From contig USLU01000012.1 in NCBI GenBank assembly GCA_900555635.1, positions 1-64,000 of the forward strand: DNA of 64,000 nucleotides, read 5' to 3'. The notes under the pieces were generated by a model. That model ran no database searches. It had not been told where the DNA came from and was given only the letters and a program-made list of their open reading frames with translations. The position numbers and the translations under genes are program-made. Shown here piece by piece: positions 32,984 through 41,017 of the stretch. Positions within the stretch are counted from its first letter, which is position 1, and each line of letters starts with the position of its first letter. The stretch is from an uncultured Bacteroides sp. Lineage in GTDB: Bacteria; Bacteroidota; Bacteroidia; Bacteroidales; Bacteroidaceae.

Positions 32984-33709
32984 ATGAAACGTGCCATTAT
33001 CATAGGTGCCACCTCGGGCATCGGACAAGAAGTAGCTAAGTTGTTGATACAGCAAGGTTGGCGAATCGGCATCGCGGGTAGAAGAGAAGATGCTTTGAAA
33101 CAAATGCAAACTATCGCCCCCACTCAGATAGAAATGGAGAAGCTAGACGTAACGCAGGAAGATGCCACCATACATTTGCACCAACTGATAGAAAAACTTG
33201 GAGGAATGGATTTGTTTTTCCTTAGTTCCGGAATCGGTTACCAAAATTGGGATTTAAATCCGGAAGTGGAGCTAAGCACCGCCCGCACTAATGTAGAGGG
33301 ATTTATCCGTATGGTGTCAGCAGCATTCAGCTATTTCAAAGAAAACAGAGGAGGACATATCGCTGTAATCAGTTCCATTGCAGGTACTAAAGGATTAGGG
33401 ATTGCTCCTGCCTATTCTGCCACCAAACGGTTTCAGAACACATACATTGATGCTTTGGCACAATTATCAAAGATGCAACACCTGAATATCTTATTTACAG
33501 ATATTCGTCCGGGATTTGTCGCCACCGATCTACTTAAAAATGGGAAATACCCTATGTTGATGCAAGCTGATCGTGTGGCACAGCAGATTATCAAAGCTTT
33601 AAACAAAAAGAAGCGGGTAGTTGTGATTGATGTCCGCTATCGAATTTTGGTATTTTTCTGGCGGATGATTCCACGATGGATATGGGAAAGGTTGCCTATA
33701 AAAAATTGA
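32984..33709 (+). CDS. SDR-family NAD(P)-dependent oxidoreductase
   Basis: Short-chain dehydrogenase of 241 residues. GATSGIGQEVA lies at the N-terminus, LSSGIGY replaces the usual NNAG, and the catalytic motif is YSATKRF. The C-terminus ends in a hydrophobic-basic stretch (RILVFFWRMIPRWIWERLP), which may sit on the membrane; this is seen in several Bacteroidetes SDRs. Substrate unknown. Probably one transcript with yjbQ. Confidence 0.87.
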   Translation: MKRAIIIGATSGIGQEVAKLLIQQGWRIGIAGRREDALKQMQTIAPTQIEMEKLDVTQEDATIHLHQLIEKLGGMDLFFLSSGIGYQNWDLNPEVELSTARTNVEGFIRMVSAAFSYFKENRGGHIAVISSIAGTKGLGIAPAYSATKRFQNTYIDALAQLSKMQHLNILFTDIRPGFVATDLLKNGKYPMLMQADRVAQQIIKALNKKKRVVVIDVRYRILVFFWRMIPRWIWERLPIKN

Positions 33710-33751
33710 ATCCGTATCTTTACGCTGACAAACATAAACATGTATCCCTTT

Positions 33752-34732
33752 ATGAAAAGAAATTCAAGATATATCCTGGCTACAGCTGCCATTGCTTTGT
33801 GCGTAGGTTCCACCCTGCCCTTCCTTGCAGGTAACAGCACTCTGAACCCAGAACGTGACTCTGTGAAATCCGAAGTTCCGTATTGTGTCACTTCCCCCAC
33901 CGTACCTGATAAAATAATCTTTGCCGGACAAGATATAGATTTGAAACGTTACGACCATCGCGAACGTATGGATCGCGAATTAATGTCTTTTACTTATATG
34001 CATTCTACAACAATGCTTACCGTAAAACGGGCCAATCGTTATTTCCCGGTTATAGAACCCATACTAAAAGCCAACGGCATACCCGATGACTTCAAATATC
34101 TTGCGGTTATCGAAAGCAACCTTAACCCTCTTGCTAAATCACCTGCCGGTGCCGCCGGACTATGGCAGTTCATGCCAGTCACCGGAAGAGAATTCGGATT
34201 GGAAGTTAACAATAGTGTTGACGAACGCTACTTTATAGAAAAGGAGACCAAAGCCGCATGCAAATACCTGAAACAAGCCTACAATAAATATGGCAACTGG
34301 TTGTGTGTAGCTGCTGCATATAACGCCGGACAAGGTCGCATCTCTTCTCAATTGGAGAAGCAAATGGTAGATCAGGCAGTAGATTTGTGGTTGGTTGAAG
34401 AAACTTCCCGCTATATGTTCCGTCTGCTAGCAGCCAAAGCAGTCATCAACAATCCGCAGCAATATGGTTTCTTGTTAAAACGGGAACATCTTTATCCGCC
34501 TATCCCATACACTGAAGTAACAGTCAACACAGGCATTAGCGATCTTGCTAAATATGCAAAAGAGCAGGGCATTACTTTCGCCCAACTGAAAGATGCCAAT
34601 CCGTGGCTGCGTGATACTTCTTTATTGAATAAAAGCGGACGCACTTACGTTTTAAAGATACCGACACAAGCCGGCATGCATTACGATCCTAAGAAAACAG
34701 TACCTTATAATAAAAATTGGGTGATAAACTAA
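33752..34732 (+). CDS. Lytic transglycosylase (MltD-like)
   Basis: Periplasmic murein-cleaving enzyme of 326 residues. Signal-like hydrophobic segment at about 8-28. The SLT core is GIPDDFKYLAVIESNLNP, with the catalytic Glu, then SPAGAAGLWQFMP and AAAYNAGQGRI. The C-terminal region (DLAKYAKEQGITFAQLKDAN ... YVLKIPTQ) resembles a LysM domain. An ATG at 33740 is possible. It is followed by an MgtC-like gene. Confidence 0.92.
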   Translation: MKRNSRYILATAAIALCVGSTLPFLAGNSTLNPERDSVKSEVPYCVTSPTVPDKIIFAGQDIDLKRYDHRERMDRELMSFTYMHSTTMLTVKRANRYFPVIEPILKANGIPDDFKYLAVIESNLNPLAKSPAGAAGLWQFMPVTGREFGLEVNNSVDERYFIEKETKAACKYLKQAYNKYGNWLCVAAAYNAGQGRISSQLEKQMVDQAVDLWLVEETSRYMFRLLAAKAVINNPQQYGFLLKREHLYPPIPYTEVTVNTGISDLAKYAKEQGITFAQLKDANPWLRDTSLLNKSGRTYVLKIPTQAGMHYDPKKTVPYNKNWVIN

Positions 34733-34751
34733 AAGAAAGTGAGGATAGATT

Positions 34752-35420
34752 ATGATGTTAAACTTCGACTTTGTACTCAGATTACTGGTGGCAGGGATAT
34801 TAGGAGCTATTATCGGACTGGACCGGGAATACCGCGCTAAAGAAGCAGGCTACCGGACTCATTTTTTGGTATCCTTAGGAAGTGCACTCATCATGATCGT
34901 ATCTCAATATGGCTTCCAGGAGATTATCAAAGAAAGTAGTGTTACATTAGATCCCAGCCGTGTAGCTGCCCAGGTGGTTAGCGGCATCGGCTTCATCGGT
35001 GCAGGAACCATCATTTTTCAAAAACAGATTGTCAGGGGCCTAACAACCGCCGCCGGTATTTGGGCAACTGCCGGCATTGGACTGGCCGTAGGCGCAGGCA
35101 TGTATACCATCAGCATTGCGGCTACTTTGCTGACTTTAGCCGGACTTGAACTCCTCAGCATTATATTCAAAAGCATCGGAATGAAAAGTTCTTCGGTAAC
35201 ATTTTCCACTCATAACGAAGCGACACTCAAAGATATTTCGGAACGCTTTAATTCCCGTGACTATATGATTGTATCTTATAATATGAAGAAACAGGGACAA
35301 GGAGAAAACAGAAATTATCAGGTAACAATGGTTATCAAATCTAAGAGAAGTCACGACGAGGGACATTTACTGCAGCTTATACAGGAATTTCCGGAAGTAA
35401 GTGTGGAAAGGATTGAATAG
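34752..35420 (+). CDS. MgtC/SapB-family membrane protein
   Basis: Inner-membrane protein of 222 residues with about four helices in the first 140 residues (LLVAGILGAIIGLDREYRAK, FLVSLGSALIMIVSQYGF, SGIGFIGAGTIIF, TLLTLAGLELLSIIF). GLDRE and GIGFIGAGTI are the family signatures. The last about 80 residues are a cytosolic ACT-like domain. Relatives are linked to magnesium homeostasis or acid stress; role here unproven. It converges with the TIGR03915 gene with a 6-bp gap. Confidence 0.93.
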   Translation: MMLNFDFVLRLLVAGILGAIIGLDREYRAKEAGYRTHFLVSLGSALIMIVSQYGFQEIIKESSVTLDPSRVAAQVVSGIGFIGAGTIIFQKQIVRGLTTAAGIWATAGIGLAVGAGMYTISIAATLLTLAGLELLSIIFKSIGMKSSSVTFSTHNEATLKDISERFNSRDYMIVSYNMKKQGQGENRNYQVTMVIKSKRSHDEGHLLQLIQEFPEVSVERIE

Positions 35421-35426
35421 AATTTA

Positions 35427-36197
35427 TTATTGCTTTTCCGTCATGTGTTTCCAATAACGCACAGGCATATCTTGCTTGTGTTTTCTGGGATTAAGCCGTT
35501 CTTTAATACAGATTGCCTTGAAATAGGTTTTCCAAAGAGACTGAAAGAGTTTTTCGTCTTTATCCATCAAACTCTCATCCAACATGCCGGTCACAAGATG
35601 GGACTCACGGCTATTCTCATCAAAATTTACTTGGCGTACTTCCTTTAAATCGTAGTAATATCCATAAGCCCGTTTAATATCATATATCAGCCAACGCTGA
35701 TCGGCATAGCGGTCTTTAAAATGATCTATCGATAAAGGGAGTGCATTCTTTTCCGGTTCTACCGCAGCAAAAAAAGTACCATCCGCCGCTTTCTGAAAAC
35801 GGACGAACTGCAACAAACGCAGACGCTCCCAATCTACCCGCTTCCACATGCGTGAGAATTCCAGTACATCAGGATCAGCAAAGTTGGTTTCAATGGAACG
35901 GGCAGCATCTATCGCCTTACGGATATAACGGAATAACAGCATAGCCGTTTCAGGTTCCTCAGCCAGCCAGCATTGAGCAAGGCAAGTCAAGGCTGAAGAA
36001 GATAGTTTCTTTTGCAATCCATGCCAGACGCGGTCGGCTTTTTCCCTATCGGTTATCACCGTAAAGACTTCATCATAGAACAAGGGAAGTGGCTCTCCTT
36101 CGATAAGCAATATATCAGGAAAAGTACGACGGGAATAGGCTTCGAAAACAGAAGTCAACAATCCCTCAAAGGTATTATCGAATAAAAAAATATTCAT
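35427..36197 (-). CDS. TIGR03915-family putative DNA repair protein (DUF4130)
   Basis: A 256-residue protein always found beside a TIGR03916 radical SAM protein. It starts IFLFDNTFEGLLTSVFEAY and contains RFQKAADGTFFAAVEPEKN and FKDRYADQRWLIYDIKRAYG, all family features; the DUF4130 region is related to uracil-DNA-glycosylase-like partners. The start overlaps the end of the TIGR03916 gene by 4 bp. The reaction is unknown, and a DNA-lesion role is inferred from the partner's HhH motif. Confidence 0.9.
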   Translation of the reverse strand: MNIFLFDNTFEGLLTSVFEAYSRRTFPDILLIEGEPLPLFYDEVFTVITDREKADRVWHGLQKKLSSSALTCLAQCWLAEEPETAMLLFRYIRKAIDAARSIETNFADPDVLEFSRMWKRVDWERLRLLQFVRFQKAADGTFFAAVEPEKNALPLSIDHFKDRYADQRWLIYDIKRAYGYYYDLKEVRQVNFDENSRESHLVTGMLDESLMDKDEKLFQSLWKTYFKAICIKERLNPRKHKQDMPVRYWKHMTEKQ

Positions 36198-37459
36198 TCA
36201 CCAAAATCGAGCAGCAGTTGGCGCTCGTCCACTTTCTTTTTACTGGGTTTAGCAATAAGCAAACTACGTACTCCTTGCGGAGTTAATTCGTTGACTGTAC
36301 GCATAGGCAATTCATTACAGGTAATGAAGTATTGCGCTTTCTTCATTACTATACCTATCTTTTTCAGCTCATAAAAGCCTAATTTAGAAAAGCGGCGGGA
36401 AGCAACGATCAATCGGGCTGACTTCACACCGATGCCCGGTATACGAAGCAACATTTCATAATCCGCACGGTTTACATCCACCGGAAAGCATTCGGGATGC
36501 CGCAATGCCCACGACAACTTAGGATCTATCTCCAAATCAAGATCAGGATAAGCATCGTCCACTATCTCCTCCACCTTAAACTGGTAAAAACGCATCAGCC
36601 AGTCTGCCTGATACAAACGATTTTCACGTACCAGAGGCGGTTGCTTTAATGCCGGAAGACGAGTATCGTAAGTATTCACCGAAATATAACCGGAATAATA
36701 GACACGCCTCATAGAAGGTCCACGGTAAAGAGCGGAAGAAAGATAGAGGATATCCTTGTCCGACTCTGAGGTTGCACCTACAATCATTTGCGTACTCTGT
36801 CCGGCTGGAGCAAAACGAGGTGCATGGCGATGTTTCTTTCGCTCTTCCGAACTTTCGAGCACACCTTGTTGAATATATCGCATGGGAGCATATACACTTT
36901 TGTGATCTTTCTCGGGAGCCAGTAATTTCAGATTTTCTTCTTTGGGAATTTCTACATTCACACTGAGACGGTCGGCATAAAGTCCGGCTTCGTTCACTAA
37001 CTCACGACTGGCCCCGGGAATACTTTTCAGATGAATATAGCCATTGAAACGATGAATGGTACGCAAGTCTTTGGCTACACGAACCAGGCGTTCCATGGTA
37101 TAATCAGGATTTCGTATGACTCCGCTACTCAGAAACAATCCTTCTATATAATTACGGCGATAGAATTCCATGGTAAGGTCTACCAATTCGCTCACCGAAA
37201 GAGTGGCTCGCGGCAAATCGTTTGATCGGCGGTTGATGCAATAGGCACAATCGTAAATGCAATAGTTGGTAAGCATCACTTTGAGCAATGAGATGCAACG
37301 TCCGTCCTCGGCGAAGCTATGGCAAATGCCCCATCCGCCTACAGTATTGCCCAGCATGCCCGCCTTATTTGAGCGCACCGTGCCACTAGAGGAACAAGAG
37401 ACGTCATACTTTGCCGACTCTGCCAGTATCTTCAATTTATTAAGTACGTTTTCATCCAT
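36194..37459 (-). CDS. TIGR03916-family radical SAM DNA modification/repair protein
   Basis: A 421-residue radical SAM enzyme. The cluster motif is CIYDCAYC (CxxxCxxC). SSSGTVRSNKAGMLGNTVGG and FAPAGQSTQMIVGAT are hallmarks. The C-terminal part has a helix-hairpin-helix (LLRIPGIGVKSARLIVASRR), which suggests DNA binding. The ATG at 37459 begins with MDENVLNKLKILA; an upstream start at 37501 lies in the terminator region. Operon with TIGR03915. Confidence 0.92.
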   Translation of the reverse strand: MDENVLNKLKILAESAKYDVSCSSSGTVRSNKAGMLGNTVGGWGICHSFAEDGRCISLLKVMLTNYCIYDCAYCINRRSNDLPRATLSVSELVDLTMEFYRRNYIEGLFLSSGVIRNPDYTMERLVRVAKDLRTIHRFNGYIHLKSIPGASRELVNEAGLYADRLSVNVEIPKEENLKLLAPEKDHKSVYAPMRYIQQGVLESSEERKKHRHAPRFAPAGQSTQMIVGATSESDKDILYLSSALYRGPSMRRVYYSGYISVNTYDTRLPALKQPPLVRENRLYQADWLMRFYQFKVEEIVDDAYPDLDLEIDPKLSWALRHPECFPVDVNRADYEMLLRIPGIGVKSARLIVASRRFSKLGFYELKKIGIVMKKAQYFITCNELPMRTVNELTPQGVRSLLIAKPSKKKVDERQLLLDFGE

Positions 37460-37497
37460 AATACTCGTGCCAAAAGTAAGAATAATCCTCGGTATAA

Positions 37498-37529
37498 ACA
37501 AAAAAAGACCGCCAATCGTGGCAGTCTTT
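37498..37529 (-). terminator. Terminator of the histone H1-like gene
   Basis: AAAGAC and GTCTTT, with GCCA and TGGC inside, make a stem around ATCG. Read on the minus strand the hairpin is followed by a run of seven T. It separates the H1-like gene from the radical SAM gene downstream. Confidence 0.75.
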
Positions 37530-37554
37530 CACAGCATTGGATGTGCTTTTTTTC

Positions 37555-37731
37555 TTACTGTTTTGCAGCTTCCAAAGATGCTTTACGGAATTCCTTCATA
37601 GCTTTCTCAATTTCCAGAGAAGCCTTACGAGCGCGAGTTCCGGCTGCTTTGTTACCATTTTCTAACTGAGCATTTGCATCTTTTGCGAATGCAGCATACA
37701 ATTCTGCTACTTTTTCAACTAATTCTTTCAT
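37555..37731 (-). CDS. Histone H1-like protein (Hc1 type)
   Basis: A 58-residue helical, Lys/Ala/Glu-rich protein (MKELVEKVAELYAAFAKDAN ... RARKASLEIEKAMKEFRKAS), typical of the short histone H1-like proteins of Bacteroidetes. The upstream start at 37767 would add unrelated residues, so I prefer 37731. Likely DNA-associated, but binding is not shown. A strong terminator follows. Confidence 0.85.
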   Translation of the reverse strand: MKELVEKVAELYAAFAKDANAQLENGNKAAGTRARKASLEIEKAMKEFRKASLEAAKQ

Positions 37732-37865
37732 AATCCTTTTAATTACTTCGTTAATAATGTCCGACAAAAATACACTCTTTCTCGAAATAAATGCAGAAAA
37801 ACGATATTTTTTTTGAAATATTCGGTAAAATCGCTATAAAAAAGGGTTCATACGCGTTTTTTCTC

Positions 37866-37873
37866 TACTTTTG
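37866..37873 (+). promoter_or_regulatory. -7 box five bases before the AlbA_2 gene ATG
   Basis: TACTTTTG followed by CAGGC and ATG. Transcription would begin at or next to the A of the start codon. Confidence 0.55.
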
Positions 37874-37878
37874 CAGGC

Positions 37879-38523
37879 ATGAAACCGCTTACTGATACCG
37901 AATATATACATGCTCTCATAGCCGAAGGAGAGCACCAGCAGCAGGATTTCAAATTCGAAATTTCTGATGCCAGAAAAATAGCGAAAACTCTCTCTGCTTT
38001 TGCCAACACAACCGGAGGAAGATTACTTATCGGCGTAAAAGATAACGGGAAAATTGCAGGTGTGCGTTCGGACGAGGAGCAATATATGATAGAAGCGGCA
38101 GCTCAACTTTATTGCCGGCCGGAAATAAACTTCAGCATGCAAACTTACAAAGTGGAAGGACGCAGCATTCTTGTTGTTCAGATCGACGAAAACGAACAGA
38201 AACCGGTCTATGCCAAAGACGAAACAGGCAGATATCTTGCCTATATCCGTATTAAGGATGAAAATATCCTGGCTACCCCGGTTCATCTGCGTGTATGGCA
38301 GCAAAGTGTAAGCCCGCAAGGAGAACTAATAGAATATACCGAACGGGAACAATTGTTGCTCGATCTTTTAGAAGAGAACGACCAATTATCGTTAAACCGG
38401 TATTGTAGGTTGGCACATCTTTCCCGCCGCTCGGCAGAACATCTCCTTGCCAAATTTGTTCGTTATGATATCGTAGAACCGGTATTCGAAGGACATAAGT
38501 TCCATTTCAAACTGAAAGGTTGA
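37879..38523 (+). CDS. AlbA_2 (Schlafen-like) domain protein
   Basis: A 214-residue protein. Residues about 10-130 are an AlbA_2 domain: GEHQQQDFKFEISDARKIAK, FANTTGGRLLIGVKDNGKIA and VEGRSILVVQIDENEQKPVY. The C-terminal about 65 residues look like a winged helix (LLDLLEENDQLSLNRYCRLA). Such proteins are often called ATP-binding or regulatory, but I cannot assign a function. Alone on its transcript, with a probable leaderless mRNA. Confidence 0.82.
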   Translation: MKPLTDTEYIHALIAEGEHQQQDFKFEISDARKIAKTLSAFANTTGGRLLIGVKDNGKIAGVRSDEEQYMIEAAAQLYCRPEINFSMQTYKVEGRSILVVQIDENEQKPVYAKDETGRYLAYIRIKDENILATPVHLRVWQQSVSPQGELIEYTEREQLLLDLLEENDQLSLNRYCRLAHLSRRSAEHLLAKFVRYDIVEPVFEGHKFHFKLKG

Positions 38524-38672
38524 TGGTTTGTCAATAAAGAATACTAAATGTAAATATACTGATTTCCGTTTTACTAAAACTCGGTCGGAGATTTAGTAAA
38601 ACAATAACAGGCTTCATTTTCAAGCAAATAGAAGGGCTACCAAGTGTTTACTTTTTTCGCTAAATAAATGAT

Positions 38673-40061
38673 ATGGGAATAATCAATCTGATTAATGATG
38701 TACTGTGGACATATATCCTGATCGCTTTACTGTTGGGGTGTGCTGTATGGTTCACTATAAAGACCAAGTTCGTACAGTTCCGGATGATAAAGGAGATGGT
38801 ACGGTTATTGGGAGATTCGGGTGGAAAAGGCGGAGCCGATGAAAAGCACATATCTTCTTTTCAGGCATTCGCCATTTCCATTGCCAGCCGCGTAGGTACC
38901 GGTAATCTGGCAGGAGTAGCTACAGCCATTGCCGTAGGAGGTCCGGGAGCTGTATTCTGGATGTGGGTAATCGCTTTATTCGGAGCAGCCAGCTCGTTTG
39001 TAGAATCGACTTTAGCACAGTTATATAAGATAAAAGGAAAAGACTCATTCATTGGCGGTCCTGCCTATTATATGCGCAAGGGATTGAAACAACCGTGGAT
39101 GGGCGCTTTGTTTGCCGTACTTATCACTATCACTTTCGGATTTGCTTTCAATTCCGTACAGAGCAATACATTGTGCGCTGCTTTTGAGGGCGCTTTCGGG
39201 TTCGATCACGTTATTGTGGGAAGCATCATTACCGTATTGACTTTAATCATTATCTTCGGTGGTGTGCAACGTATTGCCAAAGTAAGCAGTATCATTGTAC
39301 CAGTCATGGCATTAGGGTATATCGCCTTGGCACTTGTCATTGTTATCATAAGGTTTAAAGAACTGCCTGTTGTAATAGAATTGATCGTCAGCCATGCCTT
39401 CGGATGGGACGCAGCTTTGGGAGGCGGTGTAGGTATAGCACTTATGCAAGGCATCAAACGCGGATTATTCAGTAACGAGGCAGGTATGGGTTCGGCGCCG
39501 AATGTAGCGGCAACTGCCCACGTCAGCCATCCCGTAAAGCAAGGGTTGATTCAAACTCTGGGAGTATTTACCGATACGCTTATTATATGCACTTGCACAG
39601 CTTTCATCATTCTGTTTAGTGGGGCTCCGTTGGACGGCTCCACCAATGGCGTGCAACTGACACAACATGCACTGACTAATGAGATCGGACCGATAGGCAG
39701 CATCTTCGTTGCGGTGGCCCTGTTCTTCTTTGCATTCAGCAGTATCTTGGGTAACTATTATTACGGAGAAGCGAACGTACGCTACCTTACGCAAAGAAAA
39801 TGGGTAGTAAGTATATACCGTATTCTGGTAGGTGGCATGGTGATGTTCGGTGCGCTTGCAGCCCTTGACGTAGCGTGGAGTCTTGCAGACGTCACAATGG
39901 GGCTTATGGCCCTTTGCAATCTTATCGCCATCAGCCTGCTGGGTAAATATGCTTTCAGACTGCTAGAGGATTACCGTGCACAGAAGCGGGCAGGTATCAA
40001 AGATCCTGTCTTCACGAAAGATCGCCTGAAAGATATTGAAGGGGATATAGAATGTTGGTGA
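38673..40061 (+). CDS. Sodium:alanine symporter (AGCS family)
   Basis: Inner-membrane transporter of 462 residues with about 10-11 helices, importing alanine or glycine with Na+. Family motifs include ASRVGTGNLAGVATAIAVGG, GGPAYYMRKGL, GLFSNEAGMGSAPNVAATA and FAFSSILGNYYYGEANVRYL. Length is normal. No partner genes; the specific amino acid is not readable from sequence. Confidence 0.95.
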   Translation: MGIINLINDVLWTYILIALLLGCAVWFTIKTKFVQFRMIKEMVRLLGDSGGKGGADEKHISSFQAFAISIASRVGTGNLAGVATAIAVGGPGAVFWMWVIALFGAASSFVESTLAQLYKIKGKDSFIGGPAYYMRKGLKQPWMGALFAVLITITFGFAFNSVQSNTLCAAFEGAFGFDHVIVGSIITVLTLIIIFGGVQRIAKVSSIIVPVMALGYIALALVIVIIRFKELPVVIELIVSHAFGWDAALGGGVGIALMQGIKRGLFSNEAGMGSAPNVAATAHVSHPVKQGLIQTLGVFTDTLIICTCTAFIILFSGAPLDGSTNGVQLTQHALTNEIGPIGSIFVAVALFFFAFSSILGNYYYGEANVRYLTQRKWVVSIYRILVGGMVMFGALAALDVAWSLADVTMGLMALCNLIAISLLGKYAFRLLEDYRAQKRAGIKDPVFTKDRLKDIEGDIECW

Positions 40062-40122
40062 GAAGTTTTGTGATTTATAATTTATGATTTATACAATTGT
40101 TGGTGTAAATCAACTTATTTCG

Positions 40123-40130
40123 TACTTTTG
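40123..40130 (+). promoter_or_regulatory. -7 box between AT-rich inverted repeats
   Basis: TACTTTTG followed by CA, 54 bp before the ATG at 40185. It sits between AT-rich repeats (ATTTATAATTTATGATTTAT near 40073 and its inverted, imperfect copy near 40155). Confidence 0.5.
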
Positions 40131-40184
40131 CAACCGTAATTGCTTCAGCACTCTATAAATTATAAATTATAACTCATAAATCAA

Positions 40185-40817
40185 ATGGGAATATTTAGCA
40201 AACTATTTAACAAGAATAGCGAAGGGATACCTTCGAAAAACGTGGAAGACTTTGTTTCACTGACACGTGTTTACTTCCAAGCAGTGATTGCCGCGAATTT
40301 GGGCATCACGAACATTCGCTACGTGCCGGACGTAGCCAACTTTAAGCGTCTGTTCAAAATCCCTACCCAAGGTGGTCGTTTGGGTCAAGCCGAAAAAGCA
40401 GCTTCCCGCAAGATGCTGATGCAGGATTATGGAATCAGCGATAACTTCTTCAAAGAAATCGACGCATCTATCAAGAAGCATTGCCGCACACAAAACGATG
40501 TACAAGGTTATCTCTTTATGTACCAAGGTTTCTCAAGCGACTTAATGATGCTGATGGGAAATCTGATGCAATGGAAGTTCCGTATGCCTTCTATTTTCAA
40601 AGGCGCTCTGCGTAACATGACTGCAAAGACCGTACACGATATTTGCACCAAGCCAGTATGGAAGAAGGATGACGTTCATAAAACAGCTATGGCCGTACGT
40701 CAGTACAAAGAGCGACTGGGTTATTCGGAAGAATGGATGACGGAATATGTGTATAACGTAGTAATCTTAGCCAAAAAGGAACCTAAAAATAAAGATACCG
40801 AGGCAACAAAAGCATAA
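40185..40817 (+). CDS. Conserved Bacteroidetes protein of unknown function
   Basis: A 210-residue soluble protein without signal peptide. It is mostly helical and rich in Met/Lys, with SKNVEDFVSLTRVYFQAVIA near the start and QGFSSDLMMLMGNLMQWKFR in the middle. I recognise no domain. It has its own promoter and a strong terminator (40891-40922), so it is a single-gene transcript. Function not assigned. Confidence 0.75.
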   Translation: MGIFSKLFNKNSEGIPSKNVEDFVSLTRVYFQAVIAANLGITNIRYVPDVANFKRLFKIPTQGGRLGQAEKAASRKMLMQDYGISDNFFKEIDASIKKHCRTQNDVQGYLFMYQGFSSDLMMLMGNLMQWKFRMPSIFKGALRNMTAKTVHDICTKPVWKKDDVHKTAMAVRQYKERLGYSEEWMTEYVYNVVILAKKEPKNKDTEATKA

Positions 40818-40890
40818 ATTATCCAAAGCGATCAGGTATTTTATTCTGTTAGCAAAAGAAAAAGAATTTTAAAGAATTCCACAAGAAAGT

Positions 40891-40922
40891 AGGCGGGAAA
40901 GTGTTTTCTCGCCTTTTTTTGT
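40891..40922 (+). terminator. Intrinsic terminator after the unknown-function gene
   Basis: AGGCGGGAAA pairs with TTTCTCGCCT (one G-U pair) around a short loop, followed by seven or more T. Confidence 0.85.
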
Positions 40923-41017
40923 TACTTTTATCAATTCGGATTTTCCCACACCTGAAATTCAATGCGCATTTCAGCGCTTATCTATAGTATTATTAACTTC
41001 TAAAAAAACAACTGCTT

